From NCBI GenBank assembly GCA_026989135.1, contig JALSJZ010000133.1:1-48434 (forward strand): a stretch of DNA of 48,434 bases, in the 5' to 3' direction. Origin of the DNA: Sedimenticola sp. (GTDB taxonomy: Bacteria > Pseudomonadota > Gammaproteobacteria > Chromatiales > Chromatiaceae). Under the pieces are notes generated by a model that saw only the letters and a list, made by a program, of their open reading frames with translations, had not been told where the DNA came from and did no database searches. The position numbers and the translations under genes are program-made. Numbering within the stretch: the first letter of the stretch is position 1; every line of letters starts with the position of its first letter. Shown piece after piece: positions 1 through 9,039 of this stretch.

Positions 1-54
1 TTACCCGTCGGTTGTTAATGGTTTCTGCTGGACAACAACAGACCATCAAGACAC

Positions 55-80
55 AAAAAAGCCCGCTGTTACACGGGCTT
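55..80 (-). terminator. Rho-independent terminator downstream of tRNA-Met
   Basis: Read on the minus strand, a 7-bp perfect stem (AAGCCCG / CGGGCTT) closes an 8-base loop and runs into a T tract. It lies about 35 bases beyond the 3' end of the tRNA gene, as expected for the end of that transcript. Bases 1-54 hold nothing I can identify. Confidence 0.8.
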
Positions 81-113
81 AGGGACTATTTTGGATTTTA
101 CTGGATAATGAAA

Positions 114-190
114 TGGTAGCTACGGGTGGACTTGAACCACCGACCCCAGCATTATGAATGCTGTGCTCTAACCGACTGAGCTACGTAGCC
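114..190 (-). tRNA. tRNA-Met (anticodon CAT), elongator type
   Basis: The minus strand folds into a full cloverleaf of 77 bases including an encoded CCA end. The acceptor stem GGCTACG pairs with CGTAGCT, with one G-U pair at the first position. The anticodon stem CAGCA/TGCTG encloses the loop TTCATAA, giving anticodon CAT. The T arm carries the usual GGTTCAA loop start. The body resembles the E. coli elongator tRNA-Met. A mispaired first base pair, typical of initiator tRNA, is absent because G1-U72 still pairs, so I call it elongator. A tRNA-Ile2 (lysidine-modified CAT) is the main alternative. Confidence 0.95.
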
Positions 191-273
191 ATGAAGGTTG
201 GCGAATGTACCGGAAACTCTGCCCAGATTCAAGTTCTGACGCAGAAAAACCGCTACGACCCGCTCTCCCCGGA

Positions 274-1365
274 TTACACATTAAAGCGAAAATGGATCAC
301 GTCGCCATCCTGTACTATGTAATCCTTCCCCTCCAGCCGCAGTTTGCCGGCCTCTTTTGCCCCCTGCTCACCACCACAGGCGATAAAATCATCGTAAGAG
401 ACGATCTCGGCACGGATAAATCCGCGCTGAAAGTCGGTATGGATGACACCCGCTGCCTGCGGGGCGGTCGCGCCTGCCGGTATTGTCCAGGCGCGCACCT
501 CTTTTTCCCCTGCGGTAAAATAGGTCTCCAGATTCAGCAGGCGGTATCCGGCTCGCACTACCCGGTTCAAGCCCGGCTCATCCTGCCCCAGATCCGCCAG
601 AAAATCGGCCTTGTCCTCTTCATCCAGCTCAGCTATTTCAGCCTCGATGGCGGCACACACCGGGACGACTTCAGCGCCTTCTGAGGTTGCAAGCGCCATT
701 ACAGCATCCAGTGCCGGGTTATCGGCAAAGCCACGCTCATCCACATTGGCAATGTAGAGTGTGGGTTTGATCGTCAGCAGATGCAGATCTCGCAGGGTCA
801 ATAGCTGCTCTTCATCCAGCTCCATCGAACGGACGGGGTTCCCTGCATCCAGGTGATCCCGCACACGCTCCAGCAGGCTCTTCTGTACCAGGATTTTTTT
901 ATCGCCTGTTTTGGCTTGTCGGGCAACCTTGTCCAGCGCCTTCTCTACCGACTCCAGGTCAGCCAGCCCCAGTTCGGTGTTGATCACCTCAATATCGGCC
1001 AGTGGGTCGACCTTGCCGGCCACATGCACCACATCGTCATTATCAAAGCAGCGCACGACATGGCAGATGGCGTCAGTTTCGCGGATGTTGGCCAGGAATT
1101 TATTGCCCAGCCCTTCACCTTTGGAGGCTCCCGCCACCAAACCCGCAATATCCACAAACTGCATGGTGGTGGGGATGATGTTCTGCGGTTTTACGATTTC
1201 AGCTATCTTGTCCTGACGGGCATCCGCCACCGGCACAACGCCGACATTAGGGTCAATCGTGCAAAAGGGGTAGTTTTCGGCTGCGATTGTAGCCTGTGTC
1301 AACGCATTGAATAGCGTGGATTTACCAACATTTGGCAAGCCCACAATGCCACATTTAAAGCCCAT
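274..1365 (-). CDS. ychF: YchF/EngD-family ribosome-binding ATPase
   Basis: This is an Obg-related P-loop NTPase of 363 residues, the normal length for the family. The Walker A loop GLPNVGKS is at residues 9-16, with a DIAGL switch motif further on. The base-specificity motif reads NVDE instead of NKxD, which explains why YchF proteins prefer ATP over GTP. A central coiled-coil region is followed by a C-terminal TGS domain of about 85 residues. YchF binds ribosomes and is linked to stress responses and translation quality control in other bacteria. It stands alone between manC (83 bases upstream) and the tRNA-Met gene. The start at 1365 fits the conserved N-terminus MGFKCGIVG. Confidence 0.97.
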   Translation of the reverse strand: MGFKCGIVGLPNVGKSTLFNALTQATIAAENYPFCTIDPNVGVVPVADARQDKIAEIVKPQNIIPTTMQFVDIAGLVAGASKGEGLGNKFLANIRETDAICHVVRCFDNDDVVHVAGKVDPLADIEVINTELGLADLESVEKALDKVARQAKTGDKKILVQKSLLERVRDHLDAGNPVRSMELDEEQLLTLRDLHLLTIKPTLYIANVDERGFADNPALDAVMALATSEGAEVVPVCAAIEAEIAELDEEDKADFLADLGQDEPGLNRVVRAGYRLLNLETYFTAGEKEVRAWTIPAGATAPQAAGVIHTDFQRGFIRAEIVSYDDFIACGGEQGAKEAGKLRLEGKDYIVQDGDVIHFRFNV

Positions 1366-1447
1366 CTGAAGTGCCTCGGAATAAAATCGAACAAGAGGGT
1401 GGAGAGGCGGGGATTATATCCTGTTCGCTCGACAACTTGTAATCTTG

Positions 1448-2917
1448 TTAGTCTGAGGTTTTGCGGTTGTAGTGATCCTCGAAACGGACAATGTCATCCT
1501 CTCCCAGATAGCTGCCTGACTGCACCTCTATCAGCTCCAGGGGGATAACACCGGGATTCTCCAGTCTGTGGGTGGCTCCCAGAGGGATGTAGACGGATTC
1601 ATTTTCACTCAGCATCAGCACCTCGTCGTTGCGCGTTATCTCTGCGGTGCCGCGCACGACGATCCAGTGTTCTGCACGGTGATGATGCATCTGCAGCGAA
1701 AGCGAGGCCCCCGGCTTTACCGTCAGTCGTTTGACCTGATAGCGGTCGCCTTCATCAATCGGCTCGTAATCGCCCCAGGGGCGATGCACCCGGCGGTGGA
1801 ATTGTGATTCACTGCGCTGATCCTGTTTCAGCTGTTCGGCTATGAACTTTACATTCTGGGCATGCGCCTTGTCAGCCACCAATACGGCATCAGGCGTTTC
1901 GACCACAACCAGATTGCTCACCCCAACCGTTGCCAGCAGACGATGTTGTGCGATCAGAAGGTTGTCTGTGGAGTCATGCACCAATACATCCCCTTCGATG
2001 ACATTGCCTGATGCATCCGCCTCTCTGACCTCCCACAGTGCTGACCAGCTCCCCACATCAGACCAGCCTGCGGATAGCGGAAGCACTGTGGCTCTGCCGG
2101 AGTCGCTCTTCTCTGCGCAGAGTTTCTCCATAACCGCATAGTCAATGGAGTCTGAAGGGCAGCTTTCAAAACTTTTGGCATCCACCCGAAAGAAGTCGCC
2201 ATCCTGCTCGGCACTGGCAAAGGCTGCCCGGCAGGCTGCTGCAATTTCGGGCTGATGCTGCTCAATCAGCTCCAGCCATACGGAGGCGCGCATCATGAAT
2301 ATCCCACTGTTCCAAAGATACTCTCCGCTATCCAGGTAGCGCTGCGCCTGGTTTCGGTCGGGCTTTTCAACAAAGGCCTGCAGTTTGAATGTCTCACTAT
2401 TGGCGGAGGCTTCGCCTCTCTTTATATAGCCATAGCCTGTCTCTGGTGAGGTTGGCACGATGCCGAAGGTGACTACGGCTCCTTCTGATGCCAGCGCCGC
2501 TCCATGAGCCACTACACCTCTAAACATCGCTTCATCTGAGATAAGGTGGTCAGCAGGCATGACAATCAGCACCGGGTCGGCACTGTTCTGAACTGCCTTC
2601 ATGGCGGCGATGGTTAATGCCGGTGCGGTGTTGCGCCCTGCTGGCTCAAGCATGATGGAGGCGGGGGAGTGATCCAGCAGGCGGAACTGCTCTGCAACCA
2701 AAAAGCGGTGGGACTCATTGCAGACGACAATGGCATCCGCCAGCGTGATCCCTGACTCTGGCTGCTCCTGCTCAAGTGTTGCAAGCCTCAAAAGGGTCGA
2801 TTGAAACAGCGAATGAGGGCCTGAAAGGGGCAAAAACTGTTTGGGGTAGGCGCCTCGCGATAGCGGCCAAAGGCGGGTTCCGGATCCTCCGGAAAGTACT
2901 ACAGGCTGAAGATTCAT
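1448..2917 (-). CDS. manC: Mannose-1-phosphate guanylyltransferase / mannose-6-phosphate isomerase
   Basis: This 489-residue bifunctional enzyme makes GDP-mannose from mannose-1-phosphate and GTP, and its C-terminal cupin interconverts fructose-6-P and mannose-6-P (ManC/AlgA/XanB type). The nucleotidyltransferase signature GGSGTRLWPLSR is near residue 10, followed by YPKQFLPL. The central part contains FVEKP and the WNSGIF motif. The cupin isomerase domain carries the metal-ligand cluster MHHHRAEHW at about residues 410-418. GDP-mannose feeds surface polysaccharide synthesis. No polysaccharide genes adjoin it, so the end product is unknown. The coding part starts about 100 bases from the end of the chemotaxis operon, so it probably has its own promoter. 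Confidence 0.95.
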   Translation of the reverse strand: MNLQPVVLSGGSGTRLWPLSRGAYPKQFLPLSGPHSLFQSTLLRLATLEQEQPESGITLADAIVVCNESHRFLVAEQFRLLDHSPASIMLEPAGRNTAPALTIAAMKAVQNSADPVLIVMPADHLISDEAMFRGVVAHGAALASEGAVVTFGIVPTSPETGYGYIKRGEASANSETFKLQAFVEKPDRNQAQRYLDSGEYLWNSGIFMMRASVWLELIEQHQPEIAAACRAAFASAEQDGDFFRVDAKSFESCPSDSIDYAVMEKLCAEKSDSGRATVLPLSAGWSDVGSWSALWEVREADASGNVIEGDVLVHDSTDNLLIAQHRLLATVGVSNLVVVETPDAVLVADKAHAQNVKFIAEQLKQDQRSESQFHRRVHRPWGDYEPIDEGDRYQVKRLTVKPGASLSLQMHHHRAEHWIVVRGTAEITRNDEVLMLSENESVYIPLGATHRLENPGVIPLELIEVQSGSYLGEDDIVRFEDHYNRKTSD

Positions 2918-3019
2918 GGCGCAATCCTGATCGACGAATAGTCCGCCAGATTAAATTAACTGTGTAACAGCGTCAAATTCAGCCTTGGGATCAGGTTGAA
3001 GCCATATTGCAGGTGTCGC

Positions 3020-3322
3020 TTACGCTATGCTAAACAGCTTATCAAAATTTGCTATGCGCAGAATTTCACGAATGCCATCATTGCCATTGATGAGGCGGAC
3101 ATCCGTGTTGCTTTTACTATACTCCCGAAGCTGTAACAACATCCCCATTGCCGAGCTGTCTATATAATCAGCCCCTTTAAGATCCACAATAAAAGCGACC
3201 TCCCCTTTAGGGTGCTCTTTGTATGCGCCAATAAAATCCCGGTGGGTGGAAAAATCAAAGCGCCCCGTCAGATAGATAGTTACCTCACTTTTATCCGATG
3301 ATACCGTGGTTTTAACACTCAT
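3020..3322 (-). CDS. STAS-domain protein, anti-sigma-factor antagonist type (last gene of the che operon)
   Basis: A single STAS domain of 100 residues. The core DYIDSSAMGMLLQL contains the serine at the position phosphorylated in SpoIIAA-type antagonists. It lies nine bases after a second, related STAS gene and both follow a chemoreceptor gene, so all three are likely co-transcribed with the chemotaxis genes. STAS proteins usually act through partner switching with an anti-sigma/kinase protein, but no such kinase is encoded here. Its partner and role in chemotaxis are therefore unknown. Confidence 0.85.
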   Translation of the reverse strand: MSVKTTVSSDKSEVTIYLTGRFDFSTHRDFIGAYKEHPKGEVAFIVDLKGADYIDSSAMGMLLQLREYSKSNTDVRLINGNDGIREILRIANFDKLFSIA

Positions 3323-3331
3323 ATTGTCACC

Positions 3332-3640
3332 TTAATCACTAAGTTTAAAAAGTTTATTCAAACGGGTTATATCCATAATCTGCCGCACAGATGGCTGACA
3401 TGACTTCAAAATGATTTTAGCACTGTCTCCACCAGCACGTTCTCTCAGTACCAGCAACATACCAAGAGCTGCACTATCAATATATTCAGTCCTTGCAAAG
3501 TCAACGATAATCTCAAGCTGACCGAGGTCAAGCGACCGATAGGTATCACGAAATTCATCATGACATGAGAAATCAAAGCGATCATCCAATGCAATTATCA
3601 ACTTTTTTTCATGTTCTATAAGTTTTGAGCTGATGCTCAC
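3332..3640 (-). CDS. STAS-domain protein, anti-sigma-factor antagonist type
   Basis: A STAS domain of 102 residues, paralogous to the next gene downstream. The shared pattern is FDFS near the N-terminus, then a YIDSAALGMLLVLRE core with a conserved serine. The two tandem copies have diverged substantially, so the duplication is not recent. It starts 24 bases after the short chemoreceptor gene and belongs to the same transcription unit. Function is inferred only from the fold. Confidence 0.85.
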   Translation of the reverse strand: MSISSKLIEHEKKLIIALDDRFDFSCHDEFRDTYRSLDLGQLEIIVDFARTEYIDSAALGMLLVLRERAGGDSAKIILKSCQPSVRQIMDITRLNKLFKLSD

Positions 3641-3664
3641 AGTATGCTCCCGATAAAATTCTGC

Positions 3665-4891
3665 CTAAAAAAGTTCTACTTCACCTTCGCTCATATCTCT
3701 CTGAGAGACAGGGTTATGCAGCTTAGCCTGTGTTGCCTCATCCAGCGCCGCAATCCGTTTACAGAGATCCTCCAGCCCCTTGATATACGCATCTATTCCG
3801 TCATCTGAATTCAGACGCAAATCCTTAATGCCATCATCAATGCTCTGAATCATGCTTTCTACGCGCCCTAAATGGCCACTGGTGAATTCAGTTAACTGCG
3901 CCACAATATCTTCGAATTGCAACGAACGAACGGCATCACCCACATAACCATCAATAGAGCCGGTTATGGCAGATATTTCTGCGATATGTGCCTCGGTTTT
4001 TTTATTTACCGTGCCGAGGTGCTTCATCATTTCATCCACACGGGATTTTGATTTAAGCGCAAAGTTCATATCTTTTGATGCCAGCTCTCCAACTGTTGCA
4101 CGCGCATCGCTGACATTTTGCTGCGCAGCAGCCAACACTGTGCGGATCTCATCATTAAATCTGGTAGATCTTTGTGAGAGCTTGCGCACCTCATCTGCAA
4201 CTACAGCAAAGCCCCGGCCTGAGTCACCCGCCCTGGCTGCCTCGATTGCTGCATTCAGTGCCAGAAGGTTTGTCTGGTCTGCAATGGCTTTGACATCATC
4301 CAGCAGATTGTTGACCTCATCCATACGATCGGACATATCATCTATCTGCCCAACCATATTCATGCTGCCTGCACTGAGACTGACCACATAGTCAATAAAA
4401 TAGCGCAGCACATCATCTGTATGTTCTGTAAATGCGGCAAATGAACTCTTGTCGCACTGTTCATCCCCAGCATCTCTCATCCCGCTAACCAGCTCATTCA
4501 CAATGGCTTGCTGCATGTTAACCTGCTGGTTTAACCCTTCAAAACTCTGCTGTAATGTCTTTACCGCATCAGAAACCAGGTTTCGAATTGATGTCAGCTC
4601 TCCACGCATTTGATGAGCCACACCCGTAAACCCCGCATCCAGACCAAGAACCAGTCCGTGAACAGCATCGTCCAGGCTTTCCCGTTCCGCTTTATCCTTA
4701 AAGCAAAGAGGTTCAGATGCTGCATCTTCCTGACCTGAACGTATAGTCACGAAAACCCAAAGACAGAGCACCAGCAGACCACTCAATGCAGCCGCAGGGG
4801 AGAGAACAAACCCCGAAACCAGCAATACGGCAACACTGGCTACCAATGGCATCCAATGCTTGGTCAAATATGCTCCATTCAGGATTTTCAT
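3665..4891 (-). CDS. Methyl-accepting chemotaxis protein without a sensory domain
   Basis: This 408-residue receptor has two adjacent hydrophobic segments near residues 13-50 separated by only a few residues, so there is essentially no periplasmic domain and no HAMP. The rest is a cytoplasmic coiled-coil signalling region. Its hairpin tip, [18 protein letters not shown]...[16 protein letters not shown], is the standard CheA/CheW-binding site. [10 protein letters not shown] helix follows. The protein ends in EGEVELF, nearly identical to the EGEIELF end of CheD from the same operon. It may be tuned by a cytoplasmic or membrane cue, or act as an array scaffold. The gene lies 77 bases downstream of cheB. 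Confidence 0.9.
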   Translation of the reverse strand: MKILNGAYLTKHWMPLVASVAVLLVSGFVLSPAAALSGLLVLCLWVFVTIRSGQEDAASEPLCFKDKAERESLDDAVHGLVLGLDAGFTGVAHQMRGELTSIRNLVSDAVKTLQQSFEGLNQQVNMQQAIVNELVSGMRDAGDEQCDKSSFAAFTEHTDDVLRYFIDYVVSLSAGSMNMVGQIDDMSDRMDEVNNLLDDVKAIADQTNLLALNAAIEAARAGDSGRGFAVVADEVRKLSQRSTRFNDEIRTVLAAAQQNVSDARATVGELASKDMNFALKSKSRVDEMMKHLGTVNKKTEAHIAEISAITGSIDGYVGDAVRSLQFEDIVAQLTEFTSGHLGRVESMIQSIDDGIKDLRLNSDDGIDAYIKGLEDLCKRIAALDEATQAKLHNPVSQRDMSEGEVELF

Positions 4892-4968
4892 TTGCCGCCT
4901 CTACAATTGTTTTTTGTACATTGATTATCGGAAAATTATGTGAAAACTTGAGCTTGCTGTTGTTTTTG

Positions 4969-6027
4969 CTACCTTGCCAGTGATATTAGCCTGTGTGCAA
5001 TTTTATGCAGTGGCAACACCTCATCAGCAAACCCACGCTTAACCACCTCACCAGGCATGCCCCAGACAACACTGGTTTTTTCATCTTGCACAATAATTGG
5101 GGAGCCCGTTTCTTTCATCTCACCCATCCCTTCTGCACCATCAGCTCCCATTCCAGTCAGCATGAGGCCTATCGCATTCGAACCTGCATTTTGCGCCAAT
5201 GATCGAAACAGCACATCAACCGATGGTTTGTGCCGATTAACCGGCGGCCCGTCATTTAGTGTGCATACATATCGAGCACCATCACGCTCAACCAGAAGAT
5301 GCTGGTCACCCGGCGCTATATAGGCATGCCCAGGAAGAATCTGCTGACCATTAACTGCCTCAGAGACGGCCACTTTGCACATTGCATTTACCCGGTTAGC
5401 AAAGGGTTTGCTAAATGCAGCGGGAATATGCTGGCAGATGACGATTCCTGGCATATCTGGGGGCAAACTGGCTAACACACTTTTTATCGCCTCTGTTCCA
5501 CCAGTAGATGAGCCGATGCCTATGATTTTATCCGTGGTACGAAAGTGTCTGGCTTTGGTTTGCTTTGACAATACGGCATCAGCAGAGTGTTTTTCTTCTA
5601 TCTTTTTGGGCGGACTTTGCACTGCGCGCACACGGGCACCCGCCGCACCTCTCACTTTTGAAATTATCTCCTGCGCATACTCGTCCAGCCCCTGAGCAAC
5701 ATCCATCTTTGGCTTTGGTACAAAATCAACCGCGCCTAACTCCAACGCCTGTAAAGTAACGTCTGCCCCCGCTTCGGTCAGGGTAGAGATCATGACGACT
5801 GGCATAGGTCGCAGGCGCATTAAATTACCCAGGAAGGTAATGCCATCCATGCGCGGCATCTCAATATCAAGCGTTAGCACATCAGGGCTTAATTTTTTGA
5901 TCTTTTCACGCGCAGCAAAAGGATCAACCGCTGTGCCAACCACTTTAATGCCCGGTGCCTTGTCAAGGATCTCCGTCAGCAGTTGCCGCACCAGCGCTGA
6001 ATCATCAACTATCAGAACTTTAATCAT
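4969..6027 (-). CDS. cheB: Chemotaxis response regulator protein-glutamate methylesterase CheB
   Basis: CheB removes methyl groups from receptors and deamidates glutamines when phosphorylated by CheA. Residues 1-120 form a receiver domain with acidic pocket DD near 8-9 and phospho-acceptor Asp54 ([12 protein letters not shown]). A linker leads to the catalytic domain, in which the expected triad is visible: Ser174 (GSSTGG), His200 (CQHIP) and Asp296 ([10 protein letters not shown]). Length, 352 residues, is normal. A 224-base gap containing a MITE separates it from cheD upstream, so its expression may differ from that of the promoter-proximal genes. Confidence 0.97.
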   Translation of the reverse strand: MIKVLIVDDSALVRQLLTEILDKAPGIKVVGTAVDPFAAREKIKKLSPDVLTLDIEMPRMDGITFLGNLMRLRPMPVVMISTLTEAGADVTLQALELGAVDFVPKPKMDVAQGLDEYAQEIISKVRGAAGARVRAVQSPPKKIEEKHSADAVLSKQTKARHFRTTDKIIGIGSSTGGTEAIKSVLASLPPDMPGIVICQHIPAAFSKPFANRVNAMCKVAVSEAVNGQQILPGHAYIAPGDQHLLVERDGARYVCTLNDGPPVNRHKPSVDVLFRSLAQNAGSNAIGLMLTGMGADGAEGMGEMKETGSPIIVQDEKTSVVWGMPGEVVKRGFADEVLPLHKIAHRLISLAR

Positions 6028-6059
6028 GATCTATAGCTCAGATTTGTGTTTGTTATCAC

Positions 6060-6233
6060 GTAACTATTCAGTTCACCCCTGAAACCCGCCATTTCGGTGT
6101 TACAAAATGATCATTTACACTTGTAAACTCACATCGCCTAAAGCACCTGCTTTTGGTTTGCGCCTTGAACTGACGGATTTCAGGGGCAATCTGAACAGTT
6201 ACAGGCGATTTTGTGAGGGTGCTGAATAGTTAC
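6060..6233. mobile_element. Non-autonomous MITE-like element with 8-bp target duplication (IS66-like ends)
   Basis: A 174-base segment between cheD and cheB has perfect 12-base terminal inverted repeats, GTAACTATTCAG (6060-6071) and CTGAATAGTTAC (6222-6233). It is flanked by an 8-base direct repeat with one mismatch: GTTATCAC (6052-6059) and ATTATCAC (6234-6241). A second, internal inverted copy of the left end lies at 6177-6202 (TTTCAGGGG...CTGAACAGTTAC). There is no coding capacity for a transposase. Ends starting GTAA and 8-base duplications are known for the IS66 family, so mobilisation by an IS66-type transposase elsewhere is likely but not shown here. Confidence 0.75.
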
Positions 6234-6251
6234 ATTATCACTTGGCCCAAC

Positions 6252-6890
6252 TTAAAATAGTTCGATCTCACCCTCTACCGGCTTTTGATCAAGGGTATGC
6301 TGGTACTCTTTTTCACGCTTAACAATCGTATCATTGTGCAGATCCTTTAATTTCTTCACCAAGACTCGTCCAGTTGCAGGAAAGTAGATCACCTTCCTTG
6401 GGTAGATGTCACCCAAATCCTCTCCTGTAACCTTTAATCTTTCCTGTGCAAGATAATCCTGCACAAATTTAATGTTTTTATTTCCAACGTTCGTCATGCT
6501 TGACATTATCTTGCCCCCACCAAACACCTTGACTTCAAGGTTACAGCGGAGCCCTCCATGGGTCAGAATATCATTAATCATGTGCTCCATTGCATAGTTG
6601 CCATATCGTGTTGCGGTACTTATTACACTCTCTGACCCACCCCAGTTTCCATCTTCTGATATGGGCAACATAAAATGATTCATGCCACCAATGCCTGTTC
6701 TTCTGTCACGTATACATGCAGATACACATGAACCTAGCACCGTGGTGATCATCTCATTTTGATTGGTTACGTAATATTCACCAGGCAGTATTTTTGCTGC
6801 TATGATTTTACGATGTTTGTCCCAATAGCGGTTAATATCTTCAAACCCGCTTATGGGTGGTGGAAATTCCGTTTTTTTAAGCATTGTCAT
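6252..6890 (-). CDS. cheD: Chemoreceptor glutamine deamidase CheD
   Basis: CheD deamidates specific glutamines of chemoreceptors. The family motif is clear: TTVLGSCVSACIRD with catalytic Cys55, followed by GGMNHFMLP with catalytic His72 (numbering from the ATG at 6890). I prefer this ATG over a GTG three bases upstream because the AGAG ribosome-binding sequence is then seven bases away. At 212 residues it is somewhat longer than minimal CheD. The extra C-terminal tail ends in EGEIELF, matching the end of the sensor-less receptor in this operon. The gene begins 10 bases after cheR. The MITE lies just downstream of its stop codon. Confidence 0.95.
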   Translation of the reverse strand: MTMLKKTEFPPPISGFEDINRYWDKHRKIIAAKILPGEYYVTNQNEMITTVLGSCVSACIRDRRTGIGGMNHFMLPISEDGNWGGSESVISTATRYGNYAMEHMINDILTHGGLRCNLEVKVFGGGKIMSSMTNVGNKNIKFVQDYLAQERLKVTGEDLGDIYPRKVIYFPATGRVLVKKLKDLHNDTIVKREKEYQHTLDQKPVEGEIELF

Positions 6891-6899
6891 CACTTGACT

Positions 6900-7742
6900 C
6901 TATTTTACCTTTTGGTAAATCGTATTTCCTATAAGCTCAAAACGATCTGTTATTTTATACAATGATTCAGAATGCCCAATGAAAAGATAACCGCCATCTT
7001 TCAGGTTATCTGCATAGCGATTTACCAGCCTGGTTTTAGATTCACGGTCAAAATAGATGATCACATTACGGCAGAATATTACATCTTTTATATCACCAGC
7101 ATTCCAGCTTTCCATTAGATTCAACTGGCCAAAATTAATCAGCGATCTTACTTCTGGCTTCACACGAACCGATCCGGCATTAGAGCCTTTGCCCCTCATG
7201 AACCATCTGTGCAATATTTTTTTTTGCATATCCTTCACTCTATCTTCCATATAGACGCCTTTGGATGCTTTCGCCAAAACATTTGAATCAATATCTGTGG
7301 CTAATATCTCTATATCCCAGTGCAGGTTTGCGGGCAAATTCTCTTTTAGTGTGATAGCCAATGAATAGGGCTCTTCGCCCGTTGAACACCCAGCTGACCA
7401 GATCCGTATTTTTTTTTCATCCCTGTTCTCTTTTAATAACTTTGGGAGCACCGTTTTACTTAAAAACTCAAAGTGGTGATTCTCTCTGAAAAATGCAGTT
7501 AGATTGGTTGTAACGGCATTGATGAGCTCAAGCACCTCATCTCCTGCACGATCGCTGGAGACGAAGTCACAATATTGACTAAAGTTGCTAAAACCAAGTG
7601 CGCGCACACGCCGGGATAAGCGCGCATAAAACATGTCAAATTTATCATCTGTAACAACGATGCCTGTGCGGGCATTGGAAATTTTACGCAAAAAATCAAA
7701 ATCTTTTTTTGTAAACTTAAATTCCCTATTTTGTGATGTCAC
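6900..7742 (-). CDS. cheR: Chemotaxis protein methyltransferase CheR
   Basis: CheR adds methyl groups from S-adenosylmethionine to receptor glutamates. The 280-residue protein has the family's N-terminal helical domain (about residues 10-85, with TNLTAFFRE). The SAM-binding domain follows, with IRIWSAGCSTGEEPYS at about residues 118-133 and the conserved DVIFCRNVIIYF strand. A GYLFIGHSESL motif closes it. The start is a GTG at 7742 with AGAGGA eight bases upstream. It precedes cheD by nine bases. The receptor at 9620-12238 ends in a WxxF-type pentapeptide that could dock CheR or CheB. Confidence 0.97.
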   Translation of the reverse strand: MTSQNREFKFTKKDFDFLRKISNARTGIVVTDDKFDMFYARLSRRVRALGFSNFSQYCDFVSSDRAGDEVLELINAVTTNLTAFFRENHHFEFLSKTVLPKLLKENRDEKKIRIWSAGCSTGEEPYSLAITLKENLPANLHWDIEILATDIDSNVLAKASKGVYMEDRVKDMQKKILHRWFMRGKGSNAGSVRVKPEVRSLINFGQLNLMESWNAGDIKDVIFCRNVIIYFDRESKTRLVNRYADNLKDGGYLFIGHSESLYKITDRFELIGNTIYQKVK

Positions 7743-7843
7743 ATTCTTATCCTCTAAAACCGCTCAGCATTATCATAAATATCTCTATTGGCCTTTTTTG
7801 CCAGTGGATAATGCACCATCTCCACGCCCCAGATAATCCGGGA

Positions 7844-8278
7844 TTACGCTGCCTGGCCTATCTCATTCAGTTGTAATGTTTCTGTTAACCCAAGTTGATC
7901 TGCAGCGCTGCACAATGTCTGTGAGGCTCCGCACCATTTAAGCGTAACGTGCATTCTTTCAGCTTCCAGGATGCAGGCTGCAAGCAGCTGCAATCCTGCA
8001 CCATCAATCTGTTCTATTTCAGCGCCATCAATAATAAGATCCTTACCACTTTGCAGCGTCTCTAATAAGTCGCCCCGAATGGCCTCTACCTCACTGATAA
8101 CCAGAGAACCACCTAAATCAATGGCATCGCTGTTTTTTTTACTGTCACTGATTATAGATTCAGTTATTACAGGCTCTTCCTCATGCAGCTCCTCTGGCAT
8201 AGAGAGCGGATCATGTTCTATAACTTTTTTAGGTGTGCGCTTTTTCTTGGTCGTCGTAGTTTTCTTTTGTATGGCCAT
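7844..8278 (-). CDS. STAS-domain protein of the chemotaxis operon, lysine-rich N-terminus
   Basis: This 144-residue protein starts with a basic stretch (KKTTTTKKKRTPKK), continues with an acidic linker, and ends in a STAS-like domain of about 90 residues. The loop that carries the phosphorylatable serine in antagonists reads QIDGAGLQLL, so the serine is replaced by glycine. This is a non-phosphorylatable STAS type of the kind seen in proteobacterial chemotaxis clusters. Its start codon overlaps the stop codon of the ParA-like gene by one base (TAATG), which implies translational coupling. Its role is unknown. Confidence 0.8.
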   Translation of the reverse strand: MAIQKKTTTTKKKRTPKKVIEHDPLSMPEELHEEEPVITESIISDSKKNSDAIDLGGSLVISEVEAIRGDLLETLQSGKDLIIDGAEIEQIDGAGLQLLAACILEAERMHVTLKWCGASQTLCSAADQLGLTETLQLNEIGQAA

Positions 8279-9033
8279 TAGTGGGTTCTCCTTTCAACCA
8301 GATCCTGGGCAAGCTGTGTGAAACCTTGTGCAGAGCTGCTTGTCCTGCGGAATTCAAAAATAGTTCTTCCAACTGCCGGGCACTCTGCCAGTGCTGCTGC
8401 CTCTTTGATTTCTGTTCTTAGCACGCGGTTTGGAAAATGGCCGATCAGTTTACTGCGCACCTCTTTGGACAGGCGGCGCCGGGTATGAAAGCGGCTCATG
8501 ACAACCCATCGTTGAAGTGTGGCTGAACGTAAGGCTTCAAATTTTTTTAATGTGGTCAGTAAATGGGCTACACCATTGAGTGATAGATAGTCACCACTTA
8601 CGGGTATCAGTACCTCATCTGCCGCCATAATGGCGTTTGCAGAGAGAAGACCAGAGGCCGGTGGACAATCAATCAGTATGAAATCCTGCTGCGGATTTTG
8701 TTGCTGAAGTGCAGCATCCAACAGTGTAGCCCGGCTTACACCGCCATTGTTAAGATGCTCTACCTCCATCAATTGACTACCTGCTGGCACCAACACTATA
8801 TTCTCCCTGGTATGAATCCCTACTGTTTTAAGCAGTGTTTGATCGAGTAATACCGTATCGATCCCCTTTTTTGGCAGACGGAATATGCCCAGACTTGTTG
8901 TCAATTGCGCTTGCGGATCCATGTCAATCAGCATGACCCGATAGCCTGCAATCTGAAGAGCATGACCTAAGTTTGCGGTAATTGTGGTTTTTCCAACCCC
9001 TCCTTTTTGATTGATTACCGCAATTATTCTCAT
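8278..9033 (-). CDS. ParA/Soj-family ATPase of the chemotaxis operon
   Basis: A 251-residue deviant-Walker ATPase of the ParA/MinD superfamily. The deviant Walker A motif KGGVGKTT is at residues 10-17, with LIDMDPQAQLTTSLG after it and the Walker B strand FILIDCPPA in the middle. In Vibrio and other gammaproteobacteria, a ParA homologue in the che operon (ParC) positions chemotaxis arrays at the cell pole. Its place between cheW and a STAS gene supports that role over plasmid partitioning, since no parB is present. It begins six bases after the distal cheW. Confidence 0.9.
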   Translation of the reverse strand: MRIIAVINQKGGVGKTTITANLGHALQIAGYRVMLIDMDPQAQLTTSLGIFRLPKKGIDTVLLDQTLLKTVGIHTRENIVLVPAGSQLMEVEHLNNGGVSRATLLDAALQQQNPQQDFILIDCPPASGLLSANAIMAADEVLIPVSGDYLSLNGVAHLLTTLKKFEALRSATLQRWVVMSRFHTRRRLSKEVRSKLIGHFPNRVLRTEIKEAAALAECPAVGRTIFEFRRTSSSAQGFTQLAQDLVERRTH

Positions 9034-9039
9034 GGTCTC

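Noticed and set aside
205-684. Open frame of 159 codons on the plus strand opposite ychF
   Set aside because: It is a shadow of the conserved ychF coding sequence and begins only 14 bases after the tRNA gene; the protein has no recognisable domain.
8278-9033. ParA as a plasmid or chromosome partition gene
   Set aside because: No parB or parS-like repeats are adjacent, and it is embedded among chemotaxis genes, so an array-positioning role is more likely.
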